DNA of 64,000 nt, taken from assembly GCA_949358305.1 (NCBI GenBank), contig OX442315.1, positions 7,590,427 through 7,654,426 on the forward strand, read 5' to 3'. Position numbers and translations under genes: made by a program. The notes below the pieces were generated by a model. That model saw only the letters and a program-made list of their open reading frames with translations, was not told the origin of the DNA and did not search any database. This DNA comes from Strigamia acuminata (lineage: Eukaryota; Arthropoda; Chilopoda; Geophilomorpha; Linotaeniidae). The first letter of the stretch is position 1; each line of letters opens with the position of its first letter. Shown here piece after piece: positions 39,341 to 49,900 of this stretch.

Positions 39341-40720
39341 ATGCCGCATAGGAAAGCGCCGCAGAGACTGGACAAATTGTGCGCATTCACGATCGCCACC
39401 AACCCCGCCGCGATGCAAGACAAACTAGTCGACCTCCCATTAATGTGGATCAACAGCATATTCGACACAATATGCGAGCAATTCGAATTCTACAACCGAT
39501 GCGCGCCCTCAAACATATTCATCCATCCAAACACGGAATCATTACACCACTTGCACGTTTTCGATCTACCCATGGAATCCCTACTCGAACAAATAGGCCT
39601 CGTGTGCACAAACCTCCAAGATTTAGACCTGACATCCGTGCGCCAAAGCCAAATCCAGTTCCAGCCCGTAAACAAACTGCTGCAACGTCTGCCGCAACTC
39701 AAACGTCTGAACCTGGAGCGCTGTTGGGAGTACAACGAACAACACCTGCCCGAAGTGGCCGCAAACTGCCGACTATTAACGCACTTGAACCTCTCCATGT
39801 GTCTGAGCGTGGACGACGACGGAGTCCGTTCGTTGATCGCCTGCACCAAACTGGTTAAATTAGACGTCTGTTCGACCAAGGTAACGGTCAAGGGCCACCT
39901 TTTCCTCCTAAACAACCTACACCGGCTGAAAACCTTCGAAATCGACGATTTCCACGAGATGTGCCACCTGCTGGCAGAGCAAAAGAAAGTCAACCAATCG
40001 CTGCGAGTTTGTTCGTTCACGCTCGAACACGCGGCGCTCTCGGTGGACAAACGAGAGGAAATCGACATCGCGGTCGCCAGTTTCCCGCTTCTGCGCAGTT
40101 TGAGCTTCTGGTACACGTCGAATGGCGGCGCGAACGTAAATTTAATGCTGGAGCACGTGTTAATGCAGCGATTGACCCGTTTGAAGCTGTTAATCATCCA
40201 CGGCGTTAATATTTCGAAGCTCGCCCGATGTTGTCCGATGTTGGAGCGATTGGAGTTGGTGTGTTGTACTTTTACGGGCGAAAGTGGCGAGGATGTTGCG
40301 TTTAGGAAGTTGCGGGTGTTGTATATGGACGATAAGGTGAAAGAAGAGTCGGAATTGGAAACGTCGGAGGCGGACATGGAAGGGATATTGCGGACGTGTC
40401 GGAACGTGCAAGAGCTCCATGTCCATTCGGTTTCTGCGTTTTCTGACCGCTTGGTGTTGAAGCTCGTCGATGATAAGTTGTTTGATCAGTTGAAGGCGTT
40501 GTCGCTGATTATGTGCGATGCGATTACTCCCGAGTCGATTATGGGTTTGGTGAAGATGGAGAATCCGTTGAAGGTGTTGAACTGCAGCGATTGCGCCAAT
40601 GTTGATGGTTTAGACATAGATGTCGTTGAGGAGTATGTCGAGCAGAATAATTTGGATTTGGAAATTAAGCAGAATACGGGTCATGAGTTTAAACGGTCTT
40701 TGGTTTCACTGAATAGATGA
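39341..40720 (+). CDS. Intronless LRR protein with N-terminal BC-box (copy F)
   Basis: The protein is 459 residues starting MPHRKAPQRLDKLCAFTI. The BC-box core is RLDKLCAFTI, and LPLMWINSI is the best match in this family to the Cul2-box pattern (hydrophobic-P-x2-hydrophobic-x3-hydrophobic). The LRR region (LLTHLNLSMCLSVDDDGVRS, LKVLNCSDCANVDG) runs to near the C-terminus. It is more GC-rich than copies A-E and closer to copy G. Poly(A) signal AATAAA at 40799-40804. Inferred substrate adaptor of a Cul2-Elongin BC ligase; the substrate is unknown. Confidence 0.85.
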   Translation: MPHRKAPQRLDKLCAFTIATNPAAMQDKLVDLPLMWINSIFDTICEQFEFYNRCAPSNIFIHPNTESLHHLHVFDLPMESLLEQIGLVCTNLQDLDLTSVRQSQIQFQPVNKLLQRLPQLKRLNLERCWEYNEQHLPEVAANCRLLTHLNLSMCLSVDDDGVRSLIACTKLVKLDVCSTKVTVKGHLFLLNNLHRLKTFEIDDFHEMCHLLAEQKKVNQSLRVCSFTLEHAALSVDKREEIDIAVASFPLLRSLSFWYTSNGGANVNLMLEHVLMQRLTRLKLLIIHGVNISKLARCCPMLERLELVCCTFTGESGEDVAFRKLRVLYMDDKVKEESELETSEADMEGILRTCRNVQELHVHSVSAFSDRLVLKLVDDKLFDQLKALSLIMCDAITPESIMGLVKMENPLKVLNCSDCANVDGLDIDVVEEYVEQNNLDLEIKQNTGHEFKRSLVSLNR

Positions 40721-40804
40721 ATTGAATGACATTTCAATGATTGAAATGAAATGCTGCTTGTTCCTGCGGAGTGAGACTTGAGAAATGTACTTTTGAAGAA
40801 TAAA

Positions 40805-42505
40805 ATGAAGGTTTAAAAGTGAATTTTAATTGATAAAATTGATAAAATCTACATTTATACCGTACGGTGGGTGATTTTTAAGTGAGTGAATTTTTTAACC
40901 CTTATGCTGTTCTGGTATAAGGCATTACGGATTTATGGACAATTTTCAGGTGAATTAGTTAAAGCGCCGTTTCGATTTTTGAAAGTTTGCAATTAATTTT
41001 CAGGGCTGGACTGGGAACAAATTTATTGTCGGGAAATCTGGGTGTCCGGGCCACAATTAATGAAGTCGGGACAAGCCACAGCGGCCACGGGCCAGTCCAG
41101 CACTGCTAATTTTATAGAAGGCGCTAGTTATGAACAGTGAAAATTTTTTATTTTTTTTACCAACTAGTGGTTGGTTTAAACACTACTGGTAAATGCGAAA
41201 AGCTGTTACCTGAAGCGCTCTTTCTTAGGCAGCAAAGCCAGCATAATAGTTTTGCTGGAGTTTTAAGGGGCAGAAAATTTGCACTTAGCATAATTAATTG
41301 AATAAATGACCAATGACTTAAAATTTCACCTGAGTTAAGGTTCAGTATGATATAAACAAAATCACACATTTTAAGCAAAAAAAAATAGATACGAAAAAAA
41401 ATTTTCCTATTCAAGAAAGAGCTTATCCATAAATCCGTATAGCTTTATGCCTGCAAGAGTTAAAAGATTGGAAATCATATTTATTTAGCGGTTCATTCTC
41501 GACTGGCAATAACGTCGTCCCGACAATTGTAAACCTACAGGAATGCATACAGCGTATATGTTTAAATTTATTTCCAGGACAGTTATGTTTTTCCCACAGG
41601 TGTTTAAATGTATTATGCAATGGGCAATGTGTCCAAAATTCATCTTGTACAACTGTCTTTTCTGTAAAACTGATTTGTTTACATGATCAGCAAAGTTGTC
41701 ACTGGCATGTATACTGCTTTTTTAATTTTAAACTAATCCATCTTTATTTTTCTATCTTTATTTATTTTTCACCTTATTTTATTCAGCAGATTCATTCCTT
41801 TAGGCCAATCAACATGTGATCAAGGTGACTTAATAGCATTTCTCCTTAACAAAATCACTTCTCATCCTATCACTTCGACCGAGCACCATCTCCTAGAATT
41901 ATAGTGAGAATGTCAACCTCACCTTTTATGATTTTCACGCGTTCAACAACGCAAATTCACCATTCTAACCTTATTGCGCCGCTTAAGCCTCCTATTTTTT
42001 ACGTTATCAAGCCTATTGACATTTTCAGCCCCTTATGTGATTATTGAGACATGTGCATCTTCATTATTTTACTCCAAACCACCCAACGTGAGTACGAGGC
42101 TGTCAAATATAAATTATGCTGAGTCACACCGAAAAAAAGATCTTTCCTATCACCCGATGTCCATATTTGACGGTGACCAAACCGAGGAAAATTTACGAGC
42201 CGTCGCCCACCATTGACGAATTTGACGATCATAGTGTAGTGATAAGGGAAAAATGCAGCCCGCAAAAACTTAATTTATCATTTTTCCTTTACACTATTTT
42301 TATACCAACTGTAAGGGAAAAATGCATCCCGCAAACTCTCTAATAAGAGAATTTACGGTAAAGTCGATTCTAAAGTCGAAAAAACACATTTTTGGCAAAT
42401 CCGACTCAATCCAGGAAGCATTTATTATACACATCACATTTTCTTGGTCTCTTTACAATCAATACAATATTTCTATTTCAAATCATAAATTTGCATACTA
42501 ACTTC
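40805..42505. other. Intergenic DNA between LRR copies F and G
   Basis: Apart from a small hAT MITE (41001-41105), no gene or element is clear. About 41760-42050 shares words with 11980-12290. ORFs here are short and AT-driven. Confidence 0.4.
41001..41105. mobile_element. Small hAT MITE, relative of 5979-6133
   Basis: It starts CAGGGCTGGACTGGG and ends CCAGTCCAGCACTG. The flanks are TTAATTTT (40993-41000) and CTAATTTT (41106-41113), an 8-bp duplication with one mismatch. The interior (GGGAAATCTGGGTGTCCGGG) matches the complement of the 5979-6133 copy, with an internal deletion. Confidence 0.85.
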
Positions 42506-42509
42506 TTAC

Positions 42510-43884
42510 TCAAACCAACGAAACCAAATAGCGCTTTAATTCATGATCCGAAACCTGCTTGATCTCCAAATCCAAATTATTCTGCTTCACATAATTCTCA
42601 ACAACACTCACGGCCAAATCATGAATATTAATACAATCCTTACAGTTCAACACCTTCAAAGGATTCTCCATCCTCATCAAACCCATCAGCGCCCACAAAG
42701 TAATCCTATTGCACTGGCAGACAGAGATCGCCTTCAAATTCCGAAAACCACTAGAATTCACAACTTTCAAAACCACGCGATCGGACAAGCCCAAAATCGA
42801 ATGGAAATGCAGCACCTGCACATTCCGACACTTCACCAACAACCTCTCCACTTGCAACTCCGTGATCTCCAACTCCGTCTCCTCCTTAACCCTATCGTCC
42901 ACGTCCAACACTCGCAAGTGCTTAAACGGAACACGCTCGGCCTCGGCGCCATTTTCGTTCGCGAACGAACAACAAACCAACTCCAACCTCTCCAACAACG
43001 GACAACACCGATCGATAAGCGAAACATCCACGCGGGGAATGATAAAGAGGTTTAAACGAGTCAAACGTTGCATTATTTCGTGTTCAAACATCGTGCCAAA
43101 ATCCTGACTTCCGTTCTGCGCGTACCACACGCTCAGACTGCGCAGAAGCGGGAAACTCGCCACCGCCATTTCGATTTCCTCGCGTTTATCCACCGTAAGC
43201 GTCATATACTCGATGGAATTGGACCAAATGCTGAGCGATCGGTTTAATTCTTCCAACCGATGACAAATCTCGTGGAAATCGTCGATTTCGAACACTTTCA
43301 AGCGCGGCAAATGGCTCAAAAGGAAGAGATGTCCCGTCGCCGTCTGTCACCCTGGTGGCGCTTATGTCCAACTTGACGAGTTTAGTGCACGCGCTCAACG
43401 ACAGGATCCCGCTGTCGCTCACTCTGAAGCACATGGAGAGGTTCAAGCGCGTCAACAGTCGACAGTTTCTGGCCGTTTCGTCCACGTGTTGGTCGTTGCA
43501 TTCCCAACAACGCTCGAAATTGAGTCGTTTGAGTGCGGGCAGGTGTTGCAGCAGCTTGGCGACGGGCTGGAACTGGATTTGACGCACGGACGACAGGTCT
43601 AGATCGTCGAGTTTTCTACACACGCGGCCTATTCGCTCCAACAAAGAGTCCACGGGGAGGTCGAACACGTGGAGATGGTGCAGTGATTCGGTTCTGGGGT
43701 GGATGAATACGTTCGAGGGCACGGGTCGTTTGGAAAGTGGGAATTGCTGGCAGAGTTTTTCGAATATGTTGTTGATGAGTATGAAGGAGAGTTCGAGTAG
43801 TTTGTCTTGCAACGCGTCGAAATTGGAGGTGATTGCTAAGATGGAGAAGTCCTCGAGAGTCGCTGGTGATTTCCTGTACGGCAT
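42510..43884 (-). pseudogene. Frameshifted LRR/BC-box gene (copy G)
   Basis: The first frame starts MPYRKSPATLEDFSILAI at 43884 (open upstream to 43914) and follows copy F closely through VKLDISATRVT. It then shifts out of frame near 43345. The matching remainder (GHLFLLSHLPRLKVFEID ... to the end at 42510) lies in another frame, open from at least 43319. At the break the sense strand reads GTGACAGACGGCG; removing one 4-base GACA unit would line the two frames up with copy F. BC-box core TLEDFSILAI. The rest of both frames is intact, so the lesion may be young, polymorphic or an assembly error. Confidence 0.8.
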
Positions 43885-43919
43885 GATTGGAGAAAATGTC
43901 GATTTTGAGTCCAAAATGT

Positions 43920-45500
43920 TAAGTGGAATCGTGTGGATGAAGGGAGATTTTATTGTGACGGTTTGGCAAACTGTTTCTTATACGATTTGATGTTACGGAT
44001 AGAATATTATCTATCCATGACATCAAATTGTATAAAATAGGTTTAAGTGTTGCTGAAACGCAATAATAAGAGCGTGCAATTTGTGATATTAATAATTTTA
44101 TAATTGATGATCTGAGCACGATTGTTTTTGTTTTTTTATCGAGCAATTCGCACATAGAATGACAAATTTAATTAATTTCGTTACCGAATTGACATTTCCA
44201 ATGAATAAAATCGATTTATATATATATTTTATACATCCGCTTCAAACCGCAAAAACATTTCATAAATTGACATGACACAATTTTGTCGCAGAAGCTTCTA
44301 GCAAGGCGAGGAATTGCATTTCGGGCGGCTTTCGTAGGTGGCAGGGGCGGATCTACATAGGGGCTAATGGGGCTTGAGCCCCGGGCCCCCAAATTCTAGG
44401 GGGGCCCCCAAGACGCAGGGCCATGTACTAAAAAAAAAAAAAAAAAAAAAGGTTGCTAAAAAAACAAAAAAGATGAAAGGTTGCTATTAAAAATTTCGAT
44501 AAAGGGGCCCCGAAAAAACCTCAAGCCCCGGGCCCCCGAAAAGCTAGATCCGCCCCTGGTAGGTGGGCTTCACCGCGGGTCTCTAACGGTGGAAATCGGT
44601 AAAATTCCAAAGCTTGCTTTTACTTGGAAAAGCGGCTAAAAACTCGCGCGCTTGAGCAAACACGAGCTTGCGTTTTTATTCAAAGCTTTGTTTTGAAGCG
44701 AGCTTGTGCTCACCCGCTCGGATCAAACTGAGTTTGATTTACCAGCTTCAAGCTTGCTGGTGTTTTGGTCATGTGACTTTGATAGCCAATCAGAATCGTG
44801 AGGAAATTCTTGGAGGAGATTTTGGCGGGCCTAAAAAATTACTTGTGAATTTCTGAACGAAAAAAGTACATTTTTTGACGATAAAAATGTGTTTTTGCAG
44901 TAAATGAACTTGAAAAGTCAAACAGGATCTCGGTCTTTCGTTATTACAAGATACTGTGTAAAAAACGTATAACTCACGTGATTCACAGATGAATGAAAAA
45001 TTTGAACTTTGTTCACTTTTAGGAGTTTTTGGTGATGAAAACGTTGCAAAAATGTTAGTTTAAATGTTTAGATGACGTTGTTATCATAAAAACATTCATT
45101 TCTAATCACTTTTTACAAGAAAAACATCCATGAAAGCATGAACGAGATACAACACTGCTTCCAATCTTGGACGAAGTTGTGTTCGTCAAAGTTCCAATCA
45201 ACTATTTGCTCGTCAATTTGGAATTATATTTCTACAAGAAACAATTTAATTTAATTTTATAATTTATTTTACTGCAACACGAGATACTGTACTTTTAAGA
45301 TGGATGATTATGAAATATTATCAAAATTCTGAAGTTATTATTGCTGCTTGTGTGAAGGGATAATAGAATTACATATATTTCTGCACCAAATTTGCTTTAA
45401 AATAGCTTTCAAAGGTCATCCACATGGCCTGTATCCAATAAATAATTCGATATCGTGATAAATACAAAACACATTATTCATATTCAATTTTTTTTATTTT
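43920..45500. other. Intergenic DNA with one hAT MITE
   Basis: Besides the MITE at 44342-44558, about 44570-44760 is rich in AGCTTG words (CAAGCTTG, GAGCTTG). No gene is supported. About 45504-45512 holds the poly(A) signal of RpS20 (AATAAA on the minus strand). Confidence 0.45.
44342..44558. mobile_element. hAT MITE with CAGGGGCGGATCTA termini
   Basis: The termini CAGGGGCGGATCTA and TAGATCCGCCCCTG are perfect complements. The 8-bp target duplication GTAGGTGG is exact (44334-44341 and 44559-44566). The interior has inverted GGGGCTTGAGCCCCGGGCCC-type arms and a poly(A) run near 44430. At 217 bp it has no coding capacity. Confidence 0.94.
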
Positions 45501-45540
45501 CAAAATTTTATTCCAATTTCATCATTATTAACGACACATT

Positions 45541-46190
45541 CTAACTGTCAGCGATGGTCACCTCAACCTCAACACCCGGTTCGATGCTAATGGACGTCTG
45601 AAACATTTAGTTAAGTAAAATACGGAAAAATATCAAAAATACTCTTGGAAAATACGAATAAAAATCAAATAATTAACAAAAACACCAAAAAATATTAAAA
45701 AATACGAATAAATATTATTAAAAACCCGAAATAATCGATTTCTTTTAATCAAAGGATACGATTTGCTTGACAATCTCCGATGGGCTGTGTAAATCGATCA
45801 CACGCTTATGAATTCGCATTTGAAAATGATCCCAAGTCTTGGATCCCTCTCCGCAAGGCGTTTTTCGGGTCGTGATTCGCAGCACTTTAGTCGGCATGCG
45901 GACCGGTCCTTTCACCTTCAATTCTTTGTCCTTCGCACCTCGGATGAGGTCGGTACACACTGTGAGAACATATTTAAAGTTATAAACGTTGTGTTTAATG
46001 ATTTTCATCAATTTCTATTACCTTTCTCCAAGCTGCGCACGTTGCGGCTGGTAAGGGTGATTCTGATGCGATGAATCGGGGCATCATCCGCGATTTGTTT
46101 TCCTGAATCTTTGTACGCCTGTTGGAAATATTGATTAAATATGGTAAATGAATGTTTGGAAGGTGTTTTGGGGTACGGATGGCTTACCAT
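45541..46190 (-). CDS. RpS20: Ribosomal protein S20 (uS10)
   Basis: Exons on the minus strand: 46190-46188 (only the ATG, at the end of a 5' UTR exon), 46118-46022, 45959-45760 and 45597-45541 (stop TAG). All have GT-AG junctions and consistent phases. The encoded protein (118 residues) has the uS10 signature blocks [38 protein letters not shown] and [18 protein letters not shown], and ends [10 protein letters not shown]. It is a small-subunit ribosomal protein of the 40S head. Splitting off the ATG in the leader exon is common in ribosomal protein genes. A pyrimidine stretch CTTCTCT in the leader may be a 5' TOP-like start. It is divergent from TM9SF4. Confidence 0.97.
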
Positions 46191-46900
46191 TTTCGTTGCT
46201 GGCCGAGATAATCGTTGGATCAGCGCTGAGCCAGAGAAGCTTAGCACAGTACACGCTGGAAGATAGTCACAACGGAAAACGGAAATGGAATGTTTGGCTA
46301 AATCAAGACCTGTGCCACTGCACGATTTTTACCAAAAAAGAAATTAATAAATAAATTTTAAAAAATAGATAACTTAATTCGTAAATAATTTATTACTGTT
46401 TTATTATTTCTAAAAAAGTTTGTTAAAAATAAGTCAAATTAGAGTCGACTCGGGTCTGCTGCTAACTGACGGTAGAAAATGATTCATGGCCCACTAAATT
46501 ATTATTAAACAAAAATATTTTATATTTTAATTAAACCTTTCGAATATATTTTTTAGGCCATAAAAAATGGGACTAAAAATTGGAAAAACGAATGTAACTA
46601 GGGTCTAAAACTACAAAAATTTTGTTCATAAAATTTTAATTTTGTTTGTAAAATTTCACTTTGATAATAAAACACATTGATTTTATTTCTTTTAAAATCT
46701 ACTCAGAACGTCCGCATACGTGAAAAAGTATCAATCCATCTTTTGCTAACTTGTAAGCTGGCTCATCACCATCAGCTATCCGACAACCCGATTAATTTTA
46801 GGTTTACCAATGATTTCATCACACGTATTAAACTCGCTACCAACCCGAGAATTAATGACGTCACTTCTCCTCCGAACTAGATCTCACGATTTAATCGAAG
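46191..46900. promoter_or_regulatory. Divergent promoter region, RpS20 / TM9SF4
   Basis: This 710-bp gap separates two housekeeping genes transcribed away from each other. No TATA box is obvious next to either start. The short RpS20 leader (about 46191-46260) is included. The middle is AT-rich. Confidence 0.4.
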
Positions 46901-49900
46901 ATGGCCGGCGAAATGTACGGAACGGACCTCTACAAGGTATCAATTTTAATTTAATTTAGTCAAAATTACACACTTATTTCAACATTTCTCACCATTTCAG
47001 ATATTTATATTCACATTTACACTTATCCTAAACCCAAGTTGGGGGTTTTACGTTCCCGGAGTCGCCCCAGTGGAGTTTGAAAAAGGACAACAAATTGACG
47101 TGAAGGTAAAACGAAACCGCTGCGGCCAAACAAATCGAAATAAACGACAAAAATCAACATTTATTCACTTCTAGGCAGTCAAAATGACCAGTATATACAC
47201 GCAGCTTCCGTACGATTACTATTCCATCCAGTTTTGCACGCCAAAACTCGGAGATATTGTATACATTTCAGAGAATTTGGGTAAAAATTGACGAAAAAAT
47301 GTAAAAAATCGAACAAAATTAATAAATTCGATTCGTGTTTGTTGCAGGCGAAGTTCTCCGCGGAGACAGGATCGTTAACACACCTTATGAGCTGCAAATG
47401 GCGACGAATATGAGCACGAGGTTGCTTTGTCATACGTTTGGCGTGCCGATGACTTGGAACGAGAAAGCGAGTCGATTAGTTACGAGTCGAATTGAACACT
47501 CGTATTATGTTCATTTGTGAGTGGATTGATGGAGGATTGGTTTATTGAATTGTTATTTATTTATTTTTGTTTTGATTTGGTATTTTTGGTTAGGATAATT
47601 GATAATTTGCCGTGCGCGACGAGGTTTGAGATGTTGGATTCGAAGGAACCGCAATACGAGCATGGATATAAGCTTGGTTATGTTCAGAATGGAAAGGTGC
47701 AGTGGGAATTGAGTTTTTTTGTGTTTTTTTTTGTTTATTATTGTTTTTTTTTTTTTTTGCAGTCATACATCAATAACCATTTGAAGCTTCATCTGAAATA
47801 TCATACGACTGAAGACGAGTAATGATTTTTTTGGGATTTTGAAGAAATTTTATAAATTTTTTTAAAGTTTATTTTGAGTTCTGTGAGGATTTTTAAAATG
47901 AAAATTATTGAGGATATTTATAATTTTATAGACATATTTATTTGTTTTGGATATTTTATAGACAAATTTATTTGTTTTGTGTATTTTATAGACAAATTTA
48001 TTTGTTTTGGGTATTTTATAGACAAATCTATCGATGTTTTCATTAATTTTAGACAAATTTATAATTTTTTTGGTGTTTTTTTGACAAATTTATCATTTTT
48101 TTGGTGTTTTTTTGACAAATTTATTATTTTTTCGGTGTTTTTTATACAAATTTATCATTATTTTGGTGTTTTTTAGACGTTTTTAATTATTTTTATAATG
48201 TTTTGACAAATTTATCTATATTTGTTTCATACTCTTCGAAAATTTTTTAATTCTTTATATTTTTTAGACAACTTTATCATTTTTTTTTATAGATTTTACA
48301 CAAATTTATCATTTTTGACAAAATTTCTTTCAATTTTTTACCATAACCAAACATTATGTATAAATAATATACATAAAAACCTTTATTTTTCAGACTCGCA
48401 TACCGAGTGGTTGGTTTTGAGGTCGAAACAGAGAGGTATTAAAATTCCCATTTTTAAAAATTAAAAAAAAAATTAATTTCTAATTTTATTTAAATTTTAG
48501 CGTTGCCAAAGACGACCTGACCTGCCAAGTTGGAACGACGAGCTGCAAATTTCCGGCGAAACACCGACCGCAAGCAATAAACCCCGACGGTGACACGGAA
48601 TTATATTTCACGTACGAGATAAGTTGGACCAAAAGTGACATTCGTTGGGCGTCGCGATGGGATATTTATTTGGCGATGAGTGACGTCCAAATTCACTGGT
48701 TTTCGATCGTCAATTCTTTAGTTGTTGTGTTCTTTCTCTCAGGTTCATTTCGAATTTTTGTTTTATTGTTTTCAAAGAATTTTCATTAATTTTTTCATTT
48801 TTTAATTATCTTTTAGGCATATTGACGATGATTATCGTGCGGAGTTTACGGAAAGATATTGCAAGATACAACAAAGATGATGACATTGTACACGTTTTTT
48901 ATATTTTTGGAATAGAGAATAGAGATAGCAAAACAAAAATTTGGATTTTGAAGTGGTTTTTGGGTGAAAAATATTGGTTTTTTTTTTTTTAAGAAATGTT
49001 GGTTTTTGATGAAATTTAGTGTTTTTTTTTAGGGAAAATTGGTTTTTTATAAAGAAATGTAAGTTTTTTTACTGAAAAAATTATTTTTTGAATGAAAATC
49101 GCATTTTTTTTAGTGAAAATCGCATTTTTTTTACTGAAAAAATTATTTTTTGAATGAAAATCGCATTTTTTTTTAGTGAAATCGCATTTTTTTGAGTGAA
49201 AATCGTAGTTTTTGGGTGAAATCGCATTTTTTTGAGTGAAAATCGCATTTTTTGAGTGAAATCGCATTTTTTAAAATGAAAATCGCATTTCTTAAAATTT
49301 AAATCGAATTTTTTTAAAATGAAATTTACATTTTGAACCAAAAAAACCAATTTTTGAACCGAAAAACCAATCTTTGAACCGAAAAACCAATCTTTGAACT
49401 GAAAAACCAATTTTTGAACTGAAAAACCAATTTTTGAACAGAAAAACCAATTTTTGAACCGAAAAACCAATTTTTGAACCGAAAAACCAATTTGAACCGA
49501 AAAACCAATTTTTGAACCGAAAAACCAATTTTTGAACCGAAAAAACAATATTTATTTCCCTAAAGCAACCATTTTTAACCCACAAACCAATTTTCTTAAA
49601 CAAACATTATTTTTTAAGTTAGTCATTCCATTTATTTTTCGTTTTTACCCCTTTAAATAAACCTACGTGTACAATCTTCTAATTCACGACTCTTATCAGG
49701 AAGATGCAATGGAGGAAACGGGATGGAAACTAGTGCATGGCGACGTATTTCGACCTCCGCGCCGTTCGAAACTATTCGCGAGCGTCATCGGAAGCGGCAT
49801 TCAAATTTTCTTCATGTCGCTAATAACAATCTGTAATTTACATTTTAGAATTTCTTAAAAAAAAATTTTAATTAATCAAAGTCGATCTTTGAAAATATAG

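Noticed and set aside
42041-42265. Short minus-strand ORF near 42.1 kb
   Set aside because: No family features, start context or splice signals; probably chance.
49081-49603. Minus-strand ORFs rich in [10 protein letters not shown] and FSLKK repeats
   Set aside because: They arise from the 20-bp and 18-bp tandem arrays in a TM9SF4 intron.
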